DNA from: Symbiopectobacterium purcellii_A
GTDB lineage: Bacteria > Pseudomonadota > Gammaproteobacteria > Enterobacterales > Enterobacteriaceae
Assembly: GCF_052050035.1 (NCBI RefSeq)
Contig: NZ_CP189882.1
Span: 496,001-560,000, forward strand
DNA length: 64,000 nucleotides
Direction of reading: 5' to 3'
This document shows positions 18,801 to 29,254 of this stretch, piece by piece. Numbering within the stretch: position 1 is the first letter of the stretch; each line of letters begins with the position of its first letter. A program made the position numbers and the translations under genes. Under the pieces are notes generated by a model, which saw only the letters and a list, made by a program, of their open reading frames with translations, did not search any database and had not been told where the DNA came from.

Positions 18801-19680
18801 TAGCTAAACGACTTAATTTTGATTACATTATTTAAATGAGCTATTCAATTGATTTTAGACGTAAAGTGATATCTACACGGAAAAACGAAGGGTTGAGTAT
18901 CCGAGAAACAGCGAAGCAATTTCGGATTGGCCCTGCCTCTGTATCGCGTTGGATTAATCAAATAGAGTCAAAAGCATCGACCACGCGTCAGCGAAAGATC
19001 GATAAATCCGAGTTGATAAAAGATGTTGAACAATATCCAGATGCTTACCAAAAAGAACGTGCAGAGCGTTTTGGCGTTTGTCAGAAGGCCATTTGGCAAG
19101 CGCTTAAAAAGCTGGGATTGACCTATAAAAAAAACTCTACGTCATCCGAAAGCCGACGAAAACGCCCGGCAGGGATTTCAACAAAAAAAACAACAGTATG
19201 AAAAAGAAGGTAAACCTATTGTTTTTATTGATGAAAGTGGTTTTTCACACGATACCCCACGGACTCACGGCTATTCCCCAAAAGGTCAACGGTGTTTTGG
19301 CCTGAAGAACTGGGGAGCTAGGGGAAGAACAAATGTTATCGGCGCTTTATTAGGCACAACGCTGTTTGCTATCGGATTATTTGATATCAATATTAACAGC
19401 GATGTTTTCTATGCCTGGGTCACACAAGTCCTTATCCCAGTACTCCCTAAAAACAGTGTAATCATGATGGACAATGCCACTTTTCACAAAAAACATAATA
19501 TTCAACAAGTCATCATCGATGCAGGGTATATGGTGGAGTATTTGCCTACATATTCGCCAGATCTTAACCCAATTGAGCATAAATGGGCACAAGCAAAAAG
19601 CAAAAAAAGAGAGATGGGTTGCGATACAGAGAGTTTGTTCTCAGTCCATATGGTGTAATCAAAATTAAGTCGCTTGGCTA
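18801..19680 (+). mobile_element. IS-C (IS630 family) copy 3, complete
   Basis: 880 bp, TAGCTAAACGACTTAATTTT to its inverted counterpart, TA duplication, inside IS91 tnpA in a way that leaves the host frame recoverable. ORF1 is 18836-19201 (121 aa, HTH MSYSIDFRRKVIST). The catalytic frame follows after an A8 tract at about 19127 and ends at 19658. This is the typical form of the family in the window. Confidence 0.95.
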
Positions 19681-20268
19681 TACTGGCGTACATTCCATAC
19701 CCAGCGCGCCCTGACCTTCGGCAGGGCAAACGACCGTTTTTTCCAGGCACCGTGCTCATTTATGCCGCCGGTGGTCCACGACAGGTGAATATGGCAGTTC
19801 CAGTTAAGCTGGCGACCATACGTGTGAAGAGCGCCGAAAATACCGGTGGTCAGGCCCCGCTGCTCCGCAGCGTACAGCAGGTTGTCCGCCGCCAGCGCAA
19901 AGAGGCCATTCAGCAGCCAGCGGTTGGCTTCAAACAATGGCCACAGGGTATCCGGCATCGTGAATGTGCCGTGCTGGCACGGCGTATCCGGCAGGCGGGC
20001 CATCATGGTGGCAATCCACAGGTCGGTGGCCTTTTTGCCGCAGGTCGGACATCCGCGTCCGTGGCAGCTCTGATGGATGTAACGGTGGTGAGTGCAGTCG
20101 GGGTTGCTGCAGCGAAATTCCCGGCTGCCCGTCAGTGGGGTGCCGCAGGCCAGCATCTTTGTGACAACCTCAATCTCTACAGGCAGGAGCGGGTATGCCT
20201 ACATGATGTCAGCCCATGCCCTGTTGCGCTGAAACAGCGTCTTCATGGGGCGGGGCTGTATGCCGGTA

Positions 20269-20535
20269 TCATCCGTGCGGGTCATCGGAGAGCATCTCCG
20301 CTTCGGTTTCGTACAGGTCAAACCGGCGACAGGTATGGCAGAAGGCAACGTAGTGGTACGGAGAATCAGGGAATTCACTGTAGAAGGTGGTCCAGAACCA
20401 CTCTGTGCAGTCAGGATCGTTGTCAACGAAAAGGCGGAATTGCTGGTAAGGGAGGTTGCCCTGTCGGACCACCGTTTTGAAAATCTGCTTAACCATTTTT
20501 GTATGAACGCGCTGATGCTCAGGGGAATGTGACAC
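20269..20535 (-). CDS. Small accessory ORF upstream of IS91 tnpA
   Basis: 88 aa, MSHSPEHQRVHTKMVKQIFK ... CHTCRRFDLYETEAEM. It ends 22 bp before the tnpA start on the same strand, so the two are probably cotranscribed. IS91-group elements often carry a short ORF in this place. No domain recognised; the role is unknown. Confidence 0.5.
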   Translation of the reverse strand: MSHSPEHQRVHTKMVKQIFKTVVRQGNLPYQQFRLFVDNDPDCTEWFWTTFYSEFPDSPYHYVAFCHTCRRFDLYETEAEMLSDDPHG

Positions 20536-21345
20536 GGGATAACCTTCGGCTGGCGGGTTTCAGAATATCGCTATTCTGCCACACTTCGATTTGCAGCCGC
20601 CAGGCTGCTTCGTTCTGGATACTGTGTTCAGGTGCCCCATGGCGTGATTTACCTGAACGTTACGGCCCATGGAAAACCGTTTATAACCGTTTCAATAGAT
20701 GGTCAAAGTCTGGAGTTATTAACATTATTTTTAATTGGTTACTTTCATTTCTTGATGCTCATGGACTTGTTGACTGGTCAGCCACTGCGCTGGATGGCAG
20801 CAATATCCGTGCGCTCAAATGTGCGGCTGGCGCTCAAAAAAACATCCCGATATTACCAACGATAACAGCCTGGGTCGCTCACGAGGTGGTTATGGCACCA
20901 AAATCCACATGGCGACTGACGGAAGCGGCATCCTGCTAAATATCGTACTGAGTGCTGGGCAGGCTCACGAAAGCCTGTTCGCGTTACGACTCCTGGACGG
21001 CATTGGCGTGCAACGGCAGAACGGTAGCATGAAGCGTCGTGGTCATGCGGTACTGGCTGACAAAGCCTACTCTGGCAATGTACTCCGTAAAAATTTGAAA
21101 AGAAAAGGGATAAAAACGGTTATTCCCCGAAAATCAAATGAAAAACTGGCTTCAGATGGACGCTCACAACTTTATCGTGATGCTTATCGCCGTCGCAACG
21201 TTGTAGAAAGATGTTTTGGCCGTTTAAAGGAATATAGACGGATTGCCACACGTTATGAAAAAACGGCAAGAAACTATCTAGCAATGGTGAAACTGGGCTG
21301 CATCAGCTTGTTTTACGCCCGGTTACGTAATTAAGGGACACAGCC

Positions 21346-21995
21346 TAGTGTTAATGAAGCTGTTGCCTCCGCTACCCAGCAGCCATTCCGGTTCGCTGAA
21401 AAGTCTGCCATTGCTGCTCAAACGCCCGGCGTTGCTGTGCATTTATGCGCTGACGGTGCTGGTGGTGACCGCCCATTTTACCGCTTACAGCTATATCGAA
21501 CCTTTTGTGCAGCGGGTCGCTGGATTAGGCGAAAACTTCACCACCGTATTGCTGCTGATTTTTGGCGGTGCCGGTATCATCGGCAGCATGCTCTTCAGCC
21601 GCTACAGCAACCGCTATCCGATGGGTTTTCTGATGGCGAGCATCGCGGCGTTGCCGTTGTGCATGGCGCTGTTGCTGCCAATGGCAAAAAATCCATTGGG
21701 ATTGTCCATTGTCTGCGTGCTGTGGGGCATCGTTATCATGGCGCTGAGCCTTGGTATGCAGGTGAAAGTCCTGACGCTGGCCTCCGATGCCACGGATGTT
21801 GCTATGGTATTGTTCTCCGGCATCTATAATGTGGGTATCGGCGGCGGTGCGCTGTTGGGTAACCAGATCATCACGCATGTCGGCATGAACGAGATTGGTT
21901 TTGTCGGGGCCGCGCTGGGGGGCATTGCGCTGCTGTGGGGCCTGTTCATCTTTCGGCGCTATGCGCTGGTGTTTAGCCATGCTGTCATGAAGTAA
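21346..21995 (+). pseudogene. sotB: SotB-like sugar efflux transporter, C-terminal half
   Basis: MFS exporter of the SotB (YdeA) type, which in E. coli exports arabinose and related sugars. What remains starts MKLLPPLPSSHSGSLKSLP and spans roughly the last six membrane helices (YIEPFVQRVAGLGENFTTVLLLIFGGAGIIGS, LASDATDVAMVLFSGIYNVGIGGGALLGNQI). The N-terminal half is absent; IS-J adjoins. A half transporter of this kind should be inactive. It lies just upstream of fieF, where E. coli has cpxP. Confidence 0.8.
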
Positions 21996-22037
21996 TGTCA
22001 TGATGGGATAATCGGTTTTGTTGAGGCGAGGTGCGTG

Positions 22038-22940
22038 ATGGATTCGCAGTATGCGCATTGGGTAACGCGCGCCGCAGTGGTTGCGACAACCGTGGCGCTG
22101 CTGTTATTTATCATTAAAGTCTTCGCCTGGTGGTACACCGGTTCGGTCAGTTTACTGGCCTCGTTGGTGGATTCACTGGTGGATATCAGCGCGTCGCTGG
22201 TGAACCTGCTGGCCGTGCGTTATGCCCTCCAACCCGCTGACGATGAGCATGCTTTCGGTCATGGCAAAGCAGAGTCACTGGCTGCCATTGCCCAGGGTAT
22301 GTTCATTGCCGGTTCCGCGCTGTTCCTTATCCTGACCGGGTTCCAACGGCTCGGTGCGCCGCAGCCGCTGTATGCGCCAGAGGTGGGGATTGTCATCACG
22401 GTGATTGCTCTGTTGTCAACGCTGCTGCTGGTGACGTTTCAACGCTGGGTGGTACGCAAAACCCAGAGCCAGGCGATACGCACCGATTCATTGCACTATC
22501 AGTCCGATGTGTTTATGAACGGAGCCATTCTGGTGGCGCTGGTGTTGAGCTGGCGCGGTATCACTTACGCCGACGCCCTTTTTGCGTTGGGGATCGGGGT
22601 TTATATTCTCTACAGCGCGCTGCGCATCGGTTATGACGCGGTGCAATCGCTGCTGGATCGCGCGCTGCCAGAAGAAGAGCAGGAGGCCATTGTTGCGCTG
22701 ATTCGTGGCTGGCCGGGCATTCATGGCGCACATCAACTGCGTACCCGGCGTTCAGGGCCCACCCGTTTTATTCAACTGCATCTGGAAATGGATGATGCGC
22801 TGCCGCTGGTTCGGGCACATGAGGTGGCGGACAGTTTGGAACAGGCGCTACGTGAGCGTTTTCCCGGTGCCGATATTCTGATCCATCAAGACCCTTATTC
22901 TGCCGTACCGGAAGAACAGCGTGGGCGTATCGAGGTGTGA
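22038..22940 (+). CDS. fieF: Ferrous-iron/zinc efflux pump FieF (CDF family)
   Basis: 300 aa, six membrane helices followed by a cytoplasmic domain. The metal-binding motifs of the cation diffusion facilitator family are present (SLVDSLVDISASL, HAFGHGKAESLAA, HYQSDVFMNGAI). The C-terminal domain includes GAHQLRTRRSGPTRFIQLHLEMD. It exports Fe(II) and Zn(II) in exchange for protons. ATG 22038 is preferred over the adjoining GTG. It precedes pfkA, as in E. coli. Intact. Confidence 0.95.
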   Translation: MDSQYAHWVTRAAVVATTVALLLFIIKVFAWWYTGSVSLLASLVDSLVDISASLVNLLAVRYALQPADDEHAFGHGKAESLAAIAQGMFIAGSALFLILTGFQRLGAPQPLYAPEVGIVITVIALLSTLLLVTFQRWVVRKTQSQAIRTDSLHYQSDVFMNGAILVALVLSWRGITYADALFALGIGVYILYSALRIGYDAVQSLLDRALPEEEQEAIVALIRGWPGIHGAHQLRTRRSGPTRFIQLHLEMDDALPLVRAHEVADSLEQALRERFPGADILIHQDPYSAVPEEQRGRIEV

Positions 22941-23003
22941 TCCAGCCTGTATTTGTTTGAGAAATGTGATAAAAAATGGATTGTGCGGCATTATTTTGCC
23001 TGA

Positions 23004-23038
23004 CCTGAATCAATTCAGCTCAGGGCATTTGTTATAAT
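23004..23038 (+). promoter_or_regulatory. pfkA promoter with Cra-like operator
   Basis: CCTGAATCAATTCAGC (23004-23019) fits the Cra (FruR) binding consensus, a palindrome around TGAA...TTCA. A TATAAT -10 box follows at 23033-23038. Cra represses pfkA in E. coli; the same control is inferred here. Confidence 0.55.
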
Positions 23039-23127
23039 ATGCCTAAAAAGGTGAGCGACGGTTCGCCACGGCGGCCCGTCAGATAGAAACATCCTGCAAA
23101 ACTACATCTACAAGTCCAGAGGTTGTC

Positions 23128-24090
23128 ATGATCAAGAAAATCGGAGTATTGACGAGCGGTGGCGATGCGCCAGGCATGAATGCGGCGATTCGCGGCGTAG
23201 TACGCGCGGCGCTGACGGAAGGTTTGGAAGTCTACGGTATCTATGATGGCTATCAGGGCTTGTACCAGGATCGCATGGAGCAGTTGGACCGCTACAGCGT
23301 GTCTGATGTTATCAATCGCGGCGGCACCTTTTTAGGGTCGGCGCGTTTCCCCGAGTTTCGCGACGATCATGTGCGTGAAGTCGCGGTGCAGAACATGAAA
23401 AACCGTGGTCTGGATGCGCTGGTGGTGATCGGCGGTGACGGTTCTTATATGGGTGCCAAGCGCCTGACTGAAATGGGCTTCCCGTGTATCGGCCTACCGG
23501 GCACCATTGATAACGACGTGGCAGGGACCGACTACACCATTGGGTATTTCACCGCACTGGAAACCGTACTGGAAGCCATCGACCGCTTACGCGATACCTC
23601 TTCTTCTCACCAACGTATTTCCATCGTGGAAGTGATGGGGCGCCACTGCGGTGACTTGACGCTGGCTGCGGCGATTGCCGGGGGCTGCGAGTTCATTGTC
23701 TTGCCGGAAGAAGCGTTCAAACCGGAAGATCTGGTGTGTGAAATCAAAGCGGGTATCGCTAAAGGGAAAAAACACGCCATCGTCGCCATTACTGAGCACA
23801 TCTGCGATATCGATGAACTGGCGCGCTATATTGAAAGAGAAACCGGGCGTGAAACCCGTTCCACCGTATTGGGTCACATTCAGCGCGGCGGCTCCCCGGT
23901 AGCCTATGACCGTATTCTGGCGTCACGTATGGGGGCGTACGCCATTGAGTTGTTGCTGCAAGGCTATGGCGGTCGCTGCGTAGGTATTCAGAACGAAAAA
24001 ATGGTGCACCACGATATCATTGATGCCATCGAAAATATGAAGCGTCCGTTTAAACTCGATTGGCTGGAGACGGCAAGAAAGCTGTTCTAA
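23128..24090 (+). CDS. pfkA: 6-phosphofructokinase, isozyme I
   Basis: 320 aa, exactly the E. coli length. Catalyses ATP-dependent phosphorylation of fructose 6-phosphate, the committed step of glycolysis. Visible motifs are LTSGGDAPGMNAAIR (ATP site), VIGGDGSYMGA, GLPGTIDNDVAGTDYTIGY with the catalytic Asp in DND, MGRHCGDL and HIQRGGSP. An intact pfkA shows that sugar glycolysis is retained. Confidence 0.98.
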   Translation: MIKKIGVLTSGGDAPGMNAAIRGVVRAALTEGLEVYGIYDGYQGLYQDRMEQLDRYSVSDVINRGGTFLGSARFPEFRDDHVREVAVQNMKNRGLDALVVIGGDGSYMGAKRLTEMGFPCIGLPGTIDNDVAGTDYTIGYFTALETVLEAIDRLRDTSSSHQRISIVEVMGRHCGDLTLAAAIAGGCEFIVLPEEAFKPEDLVCEIKAGIAKGKKHAIVAITEHICDIDELARYIERETGRETRSTVLGHIQRGGSPVAYDRILASRMGAYAIELLLQGYGGRCVGIQNEKMVHHDIIDAIENMKRPFKLDWLETARKLF

Positions 24091-24122
24091 ATCTGGTGTC
24101 TGTGTTCTTTCGCATTAAAAGC

Positions 24123-24157
24123 CATCCCGCCGCAGGACGACAGGGTGGTTTTTTTCT
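24123..24157 (+). terminator. Rho-independent terminator after pfkA
   Basis: CCATCC ... GGGTGG stem followed by seven T. Confidence 0.55.
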
Positions 24158-24284
24158 TGATGCGGTAGCCTGTCGGGAGCGTGTCAGGTTGCTGTCAGGT
24201 CGCTGTCGTGTTCGCGGCAGATGCGTGGGCGTAGGTTGGGGCTGTGTTTCGTTCTTTGAAAAAACAGCCATGAGGAAAACAACC

Positions 24285-24761
24285 ATGAATACCAATCCGA
24301 TTAAAACACTACGCCTTGCCCGCGCCTGGTCCCAGGAGCAACTGGCGTAACTCTCCTCCTTGAGTGTCAGAACCGTTCAGCGTATCGAGAACGGTGAGCG
24401 TGCCAGTCTGGATACGCTCGGTGCCATCGCCGCAGCGTTTGGCGTGAATGTTACCGAGTTGATGACGGAAGAGAGCGAGCAAACCCTGAGCGGTCAATCG
24501 CTTGAACGGCGCGTGCAGGCAGCAAAACGTCAGGTGCGGCAAGAGAGCAGTTTCTGGCGTTCGCTTGTGGTTTATACCGTGGTCAATCTGGTGCTGTTTG
24601 TGGTGAACCGAATGACATCGCCGGGTTCCCACTGGTTCCTTTGGCTACTGCTGATCTGGGGCATTTTTCTGTTGCTGGAGGCGGTGAAGGTATTTTGGTT
24701 GCGCGATCGTTGGCAGCGCTGGGAGCAGGCGCGTGTACAGCGGGTGCTGCGTAAGCCATAA
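24285..24761 (+). pseudogene. XRE-type HTH protein with 2TM domain, nonsense mutation
   Basis: MNTNPIKTLRLARAWSQEQLA, then TAA at 24348, then the same frame continues LSVRTVQRIENGERASLDTLGAIAAAFGVNVTELM, a clear Cro/C1-type helix-turn-helix. A linker follows, and two membrane helices (SLVVYTVVNLVLFVV and WFLWLLLIWGIFLLLEAV). The stop replaces the expected Glu of LAELS, so one GAA to TAA change is enough. Proteins of this layout are membrane-tethered regulators of unknown signal. TTG 24360 might allow a shortened product lacking HTH helix 1. Confidence 0.8.
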
Positions 24762-24831
24762 TAGGTCGTACACTTAAACGGTTAGGGCTGGCGTTGAGCC
24801 AGCGTAATAGAGAGATAATAGAGGTCTTCGC

Positions 24832-25716
24832 ATGACAAAAGTGACCGTTGCCGCAACGCAGATGGCGTGTTCCTGGGATCTGCCCAAGAATATTGAGAAT
24901 GCCGAAAAACTGGTGCGACAGGCGCACGCCAAGGGTGCTCAAATAATTCTGATTCAGGAACTGTTCGCCGCGCCTTACTTCTGTATCGATCAGAGTCCTG
25001 AGCACTATGCTCTGGCGCAAACGCTGGAGACCAGCCCGCTTATCAAACATTTCTCCGCACTGGCTGCTGAGCTTGAGGTGGTATTGCCACTGAGCTTGTT
25101 TGAACGAGCCAATAACGCCTACTACAACTCGCTGGTCATGATTGACGCCGACGGTAGCGTGCTGGATGTGTATCGTAAAACTCACATCCCCAATGGCCTA
25201 GCGTATCAGGAAAAACAGTTCTTTATCCCTGGCGATACCGGCTTCAAGGTGTGGCAGACCCGTTACGCCAAGGTGGGTGTGGGCATCTGCTGGGATCAGT
25301 GGTTCCCGGAAACCGCGCGCAGCCTGGCGTTGCAGGGCGCAGAGCTGATTTTCTACCCGACCGCTATCGGTTCTGAACCGGCTTACCCGGATATCGACAG
25401 CCAGCCGCATTGGACGCGGGTGCAGCAGGGCCACGCGGCCGCCAATCTGGTGCCGGTGATTACCTCTAACCGTATTGGGACTGAAGCAAGCAAATATATT
25501 GATGGGCTGGAAATGACCTTCTACGGTTCCTCCTTCATTGCCGATCAAACCGGTGCGCTGTTGGCACAGGCAAACAAAACGGATGAAACCGTGCTGGTGC
25601 ACACCTTCGATCTGGACGCAATTGCTGCTCAACGCGCCAGTTGGGGGCTGTTCCGCGATCGTCGCCCGGAGATGTACACGGCGCTCGCGACCTCTGATGG
25701 CAAGACCCGGAGATAA
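24832..25716 (+). CDS. aguB: N-carbamoylputrescine amidase
   Basis: 294 aa, nitrilase-superfamily enzyme converting N-carbamoylputrescine to putrescine, CO2 and ammonia. The catalytic triad Glu-Lys-Cys appears as LIQELFAAPYFC (Glu), YRKTHIP (Lys) and GVGICWDQWFPE (Cys). It is followed after 3 bp by aguA, giving a complete agmatine-to-putrescine route. Intact; the AGAGGT upstream of ATG 24832 is an acceptable ribosome site. Confidence 0.95.
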   Translation: MTKVTVAATQMACSWDLPKNIENAEKLVRQAHAKGAQIILIQELFAAPYFCIDQSPEHYALAQTLETSPLIKHFSALAAELEVVLPLSLFERANNAYYNSLVMIDADGSVLDVYRKTHIPNGLAYQEKQFFIPGDTGFKVWQTRYAKVGVGICWDQWFPETARSLALQGAELIFYPTAIGSEPAYPDIDSQPHWTRVQQGHAAANLVPVITSNRIGTEASKYIDGLEMTFYGSSFIADQTGALLAQANKTDETVLVHTFDLDAIAAQRASWGLFRDRRPEMYTALATSDGKTRR

Positions 25717-25719
25717 TCG

Positions 25720-26817
25720 ATGTCACCTTCGACTCTCACTTCCACGCCGCGCCAGGATGGCTTTTTTATGCCTGCCGAATGGGCACCTCATGATGCGGTG
25801 TGGATGATCTGGCCCTATCGGCTGGATAATTGGCGCAACAACGCCTTGCCTGCACAGCAGACGTTCGCCGCTGTAGCACAGGCGATTGGTCAGAAGACAC
25901 CGGTGATCATGGGGGTGCCAACGCAGCAGATAGCGCAGGCGCGTAGCCTGATGCCTGCAACGGTGACGCTGGTTGCGCTGGAAAGCGATGACGCCTGGAT
26001 GCGTGATACCGGACCGACGGTGGTGCTAAACGGTAACGGTGAGCGCCGGGGTATCGACTGGCAGTTTAACGCCTGGGGCGGTGAGTTGGGCGGGTTGTAT
26101 GACGACTGGCTACAGGATGAACAGGTCGCACAGCAGGTGCTGGCGCACCACGGCGACGTACGCTATGCGGCACCGCTGATTCTGGAAGGCGGCTCTATTC
26201 ACGTTGATGGAGAAGGCACGCTGCTGACCACGGCAGAATGCTTGTTGAACCCGAATCGCAATCCTCATCTGAGCAAGGCTGAGATTGAGCAGTTGATGCG
26301 TGACTACCTCAATATTTCCACCATTATCTGGTTGGAAGACGGGGTGTATAACGACGAAACCGACGGCCATATCGATAACATGTGCTGCTTTGTGCGCCCC
26401 GGTGAAGTGGCGCTGCACTGGACGGATGACGAAAACGATCCGCAGTATGCGCGCTCTGTCGCAGCGTATCAGGTCTTATCCCAAGCTCGGGATGCGCAAG
26501 GGCGTGCGCTGAAGATCTGGAAGCTGCCTGCTCCGGGTCCGCTCTACGCGACGGAAGAGGAAGCGGCGGGTGTCGCATCGGGTGATGCGATTGAACGTTT
26601 AGCCGGTTCGCGTCTGGCGGGTTCTTACGTAAATTTTCTGATCAGCAATCAGCAAATCATCTTCCCGTTGTTGGATGCGCGTACCGATTATACGGCGCGT
26701 GACCTGCTGCAACAGATGTTCCCGGGTTACGCCATTGTGGGCGTGCCGGCGCGCGAAATTCTGTTAGGCGGTGGCAACATTCACTGCATTACTCAGCAGA
26801 TCCCGTCAGTTCGTTAA
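25720..26817 (+). CDS. aguA: Agmatine deiminase
   Basis: 365 aa, guanidino-modifying enzyme fold. Hydrolyses agmatine to N-carbamoylputrescine, the substrate of AguB encoded next to it. The substrate and catalytic regions are visible: DDAWMRDTGPTVV, LEGGSIHVDGEGT, DETDGHIDNMCCFV (catalytic His) and GGGNIHCITQQIP (catalytic Cys near the C-terminus). The 3-bp spacing implies translational coupling with aguB. Intact, and ends before a strong terminator. Confidence 0.96.
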   Translation: MSPSTLTSTPRQDGFFMPAEWAPHDAVWMIWPYRLDNWRNNALPAQQTFAAVAQAIGQKTPVIMGVPTQQIAQARSLMPATVTLVALESDDAWMRDTGPTVVLNGNGERRGIDWQFNAWGGELGGLYDDWLQDEQVAQQVLAHHGDVRYAAPLILEGGSIHVDGEGTLLTTAECLLNPNRNPHLSKAEIEQLMRDYLNISTIIWLEDGVYNDETDGHIDNMCCFVRPGEVALHWTDDENDPQYARSVAAYQVLSQARDAQGRALKIWKLPAPGPLYATEEEAAGVASGDAIERLAGSRLAGSYVNFLISNQQIIFPLLDARTDYTARDLLQQMFPGYAIVGVPAREILLGGGNIHCITQQIPSVR

Positions 26818-26835
26818 GCAGGTTTTTCTATCATC

Positions 26836-26867
26836 AAAAAGGCTCCGGTTGTTACCGGAGCCTTTTT
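26836..26867 (+). terminator. Rho-independent terminator after aguA
   Basis: AAAAAGGCTCCGG / CCGGAGCCTTTTT hairpin, usable in both directions; also ends the transporter gene converging from the right. Confidence 0.9.
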
Positions 26868-27034
26868 CTTATCTGAGAGTGACCTATTTGGTCGGCTCTT
26901 TATCCAGATTATCCGCAGGCAGTTCAACGGGCAGATAGCCGGGCAGTCGACCTGCCGGGATGATCGCCATCATGGACAGAAAGGCCATGATCAGCAGACC
27001 GAACTTCAGCGCTTTCAGGCGTGATTCCTCGTTA

Positions 27035-27914
27035 TAGCTAAACGACTTAATTTTGATTACATTATTTAAATGAGCTATTCAATTGATTTTAGACGTAAAG
27101 TGATATCTACACGGAAAAACGAAGGGTTGAGTATCCGAGAAACAGCGAAGCAATTTCGGATTGGCCCTGCCTCTGTATCGCGTTGGATTAATCAAATAGA
27201 GTCAAAAGCATCGACCACGCGTCAGCGAAAGATCGATAAATCCGAGTTGATAAAAGATGTTGAACAATATCCAGATGCTTACCAAAAAGAACGTGCAGAG
27301 CGTTTTGGCGTTTGTCAGAAGGCCATTTGGCAAGCGCTTAAAAAGCTGGGATTGACCTATAAAAAAAACTCTACGTCATCCGAAAGCCGACGAAAACGCC
27401 CGGCAGGGATTTCAACAAAAAAAACAACAGTATGAAAAAGAAGGTAAACCTATTGTTTTTATTGATGAAAGTGGTTTTTCACACGATGCCCCACGGACTC
27501 ACGGCTATTCCCCAAAAGGTCAACGGTGTTTTGGCCTGAAGAACTGGGGAGCTAGGGGAAGAACAAATGTTATCGGCGCTTTATTAGGCACAACGCTGTT
27601 TGCTATCGGATTATTTGATATCAATATTAACAGCGATGTTTTCTATGCCTGGGTCACACAAGTCCTTATCCCAGTACTCCCTAAAAACAGTGTAATCATG
27701 ATGGACAATGCCACTTTTCACAAAAAACATAATATCCAACAAGTCATCATCGATGCAGGGTATATGGTGGAGTATTTGCCTACATATTCGCCAGATCTTA
27801 ACCCAATTGAGCATAAATGGGCACAAGCAAAAAGCAAAAAAAGAGAGATGGGTTGCGATACAGAGAGTTTGTTCTCAGTCCATATGGTGTAATCAAAATT
27901 AAGTCGCTTGGCTA
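27035..27914 (+). mobile_element. IS-C (IS630 family) copy 4, complete
   Basis: 880 bp, TA duplication, A8 tract, ORF1 at 27070-27435. Inserted in the MFS gene. Confidence 0.95.
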
Positions 27915-28374
27915 TAACGCGCACCGCTTCCGCCACTTGCTCCGGCGTTGCCGTGGTTTGTGACAGCACGGTGAGCAGGCGATCATTGCTGATAAAGTTA
28001 ATATTATCCAGATTCACCAGTGCCTGAATTTCTGGGGTTAGCATCGGGGTTTGCACAATGTTGCGCATCACGCTGGAACTGAGCAGCCCGACCAACAGCG
28101 CACCGGCCACGGCGGTACCAATTGCATTCGCCAGATTGTTGGTGGTGCCGCGCAGTGAGCCGACATCGCCCGCCAACTCTTTCGGTGAAGCACTCACCAG
28201 CACGTTAAACAGCAGGGTGACCAACGAGCTCTGACCAATACCGAACGCCACCAGACCAAACAGTACCGCGAACTCACTCCAGTTGTTACGCACGACAAAG
28301 GCGAGCCACAGCAGCGAAAGGGTGCAGATGATAAAGCCATAGCGGCCAATCTTTTGCGGCGTCAGCTTGTGGTA

Positions 28375-29254
28375 TAGCCAAGCGACTTAATTTTGATTAC
28401 ACCATATGGACTGAGAACAAACTCTCTGTATCGCAACCCATCTCTCTTTTTTTGCTTTTTGCTTGTGCCCATTTATGCTCAATTGGGTTAAGATCTGGCG
28501 AATATGTAGGCAAATACTCCACCATATACCCTGCATCGATGATGACTTGTTGAATATTATGTTTTTTGTGAAAAGTGGCATTGTCCATCATGATTACACT
28601 GTTTTTAGGGAGTACTGGGATAAGGACTTGTGTGACCCAGGCATAGAAAACATCGCTGTTAATATTGATATCAAATAATCCGATAGCAAACAGCGTTGTG
28701 CCTAATAAAGCGCCGATAACATTTGTTCTTCCCCTAGCTCCCCAGTTCTTCAGGCCAAAACACCGTTGACCTTTTGGGGAATAGCCGTGAGTCCGTGGGG
28801 CATCGTGTGAAAAACCACTTTCATCAATAAAAACAATAGGTTTACCTTCTTTTTCATACTGTTGTTTTTTTTGTTGAAATCCCTGCCGGGCGTTTTCGTC
28901 GGCTTTCGGATGACGTAGAGTTTTTTTTATAGGTCAATCCCAGCTTTTTAAGCGCTTGCCAAATGGCCTTCTGACAAACGCCAAAACGCTCTGCACGTTC
29001 TTTTTGGTAAGCATCTGGATATTGTTCAACATCTTTTATCAACTCGGATTTATCGATCTTTCGCTGACGCGTGGTCGATGCTTTTGACTCTATTTGATTA
29101 ATCCAACGCGATACAGAGGCAGGGCCAATCCGAAATTGCTTCGCTGTTTCTCGGATACTCAACCCTTCGTTTTTCCGTGTGGATATCACTTTACGTCTAA
29201 AATCAATTGAATAGCTCATTTAAATAATGTAATCAAAATTAAGTCGTTTAGCTA
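28375..29254 (-). mobile_element. IS-C (IS630 family) copy 5, complete
   Basis: 880 bp, TA duplication, A8 tract, ORF1 at 28854-29219. Inserted in the same MFS gene as copy 4 but in opposite orientation, so the pair forms a 460-bp-spaced inverted repeat. Confidence 0.95.

Larger units (their letters stand above)
18054..20246 (-). pseudogene. IS91-family transposase tnpA, interrupted
   Basis: Y2-type rolling-circle transposase. The N-terminal zinc-binding region is visible (CGTPLTGSREFRCSNPDC, CHGRGCPTCGKKATDLW), followed by the HUH-like segment (LNWNCHIHLS). After the IS630 come YFAKPTKHPRQTAKYLGRYL, with the region of the catalytic tyrosines, and a C-terminal CLLCG. A TAG at 20199-20201 breaks the frame after MKTLFQRNRAWADIM. 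IS630 (18801-19680) and MITE-E (18101-18192) add two more breaks. The end at 18054 is read with MITE-E removed. Confidence 0.8.
17928..20611 (-). mobile_element. IS91-family element inserted at GTTC
   Basis: Bounded by GTTC on each side within IS-J, as expected for IS91-type rolling-circle elements, which use GAAC/GTTC-like targets and make no ordinary duplication. It contains tnpA, an 88-codon upstream ORF, MITE-E at 18101 and a complete IS630 at 18801. Confidence 0.75.
17742..21345 (+). mobile_element. IS-J (IS5-type, IS427-like) carrying an IS91-family element
   Basis: Ends GGCTGTGTCCCTTAATT and its complement, target CTAG. The transposase starts at ATG 17802 (MARYDLSDEAWAIIEPLLP), is cut after NGMF at 17927, resumes at about 20612 (WILCSGAPWRDLPERYGPWKTVYNRF) and runs to 21334 with a frameshift near 20850 (AAGAQKN to HPDITND). 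The left flank is the codB-like gene and the right flank is sotB. These are unrelated genes, so recombination joined two loci here. Confidence 0.85.
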
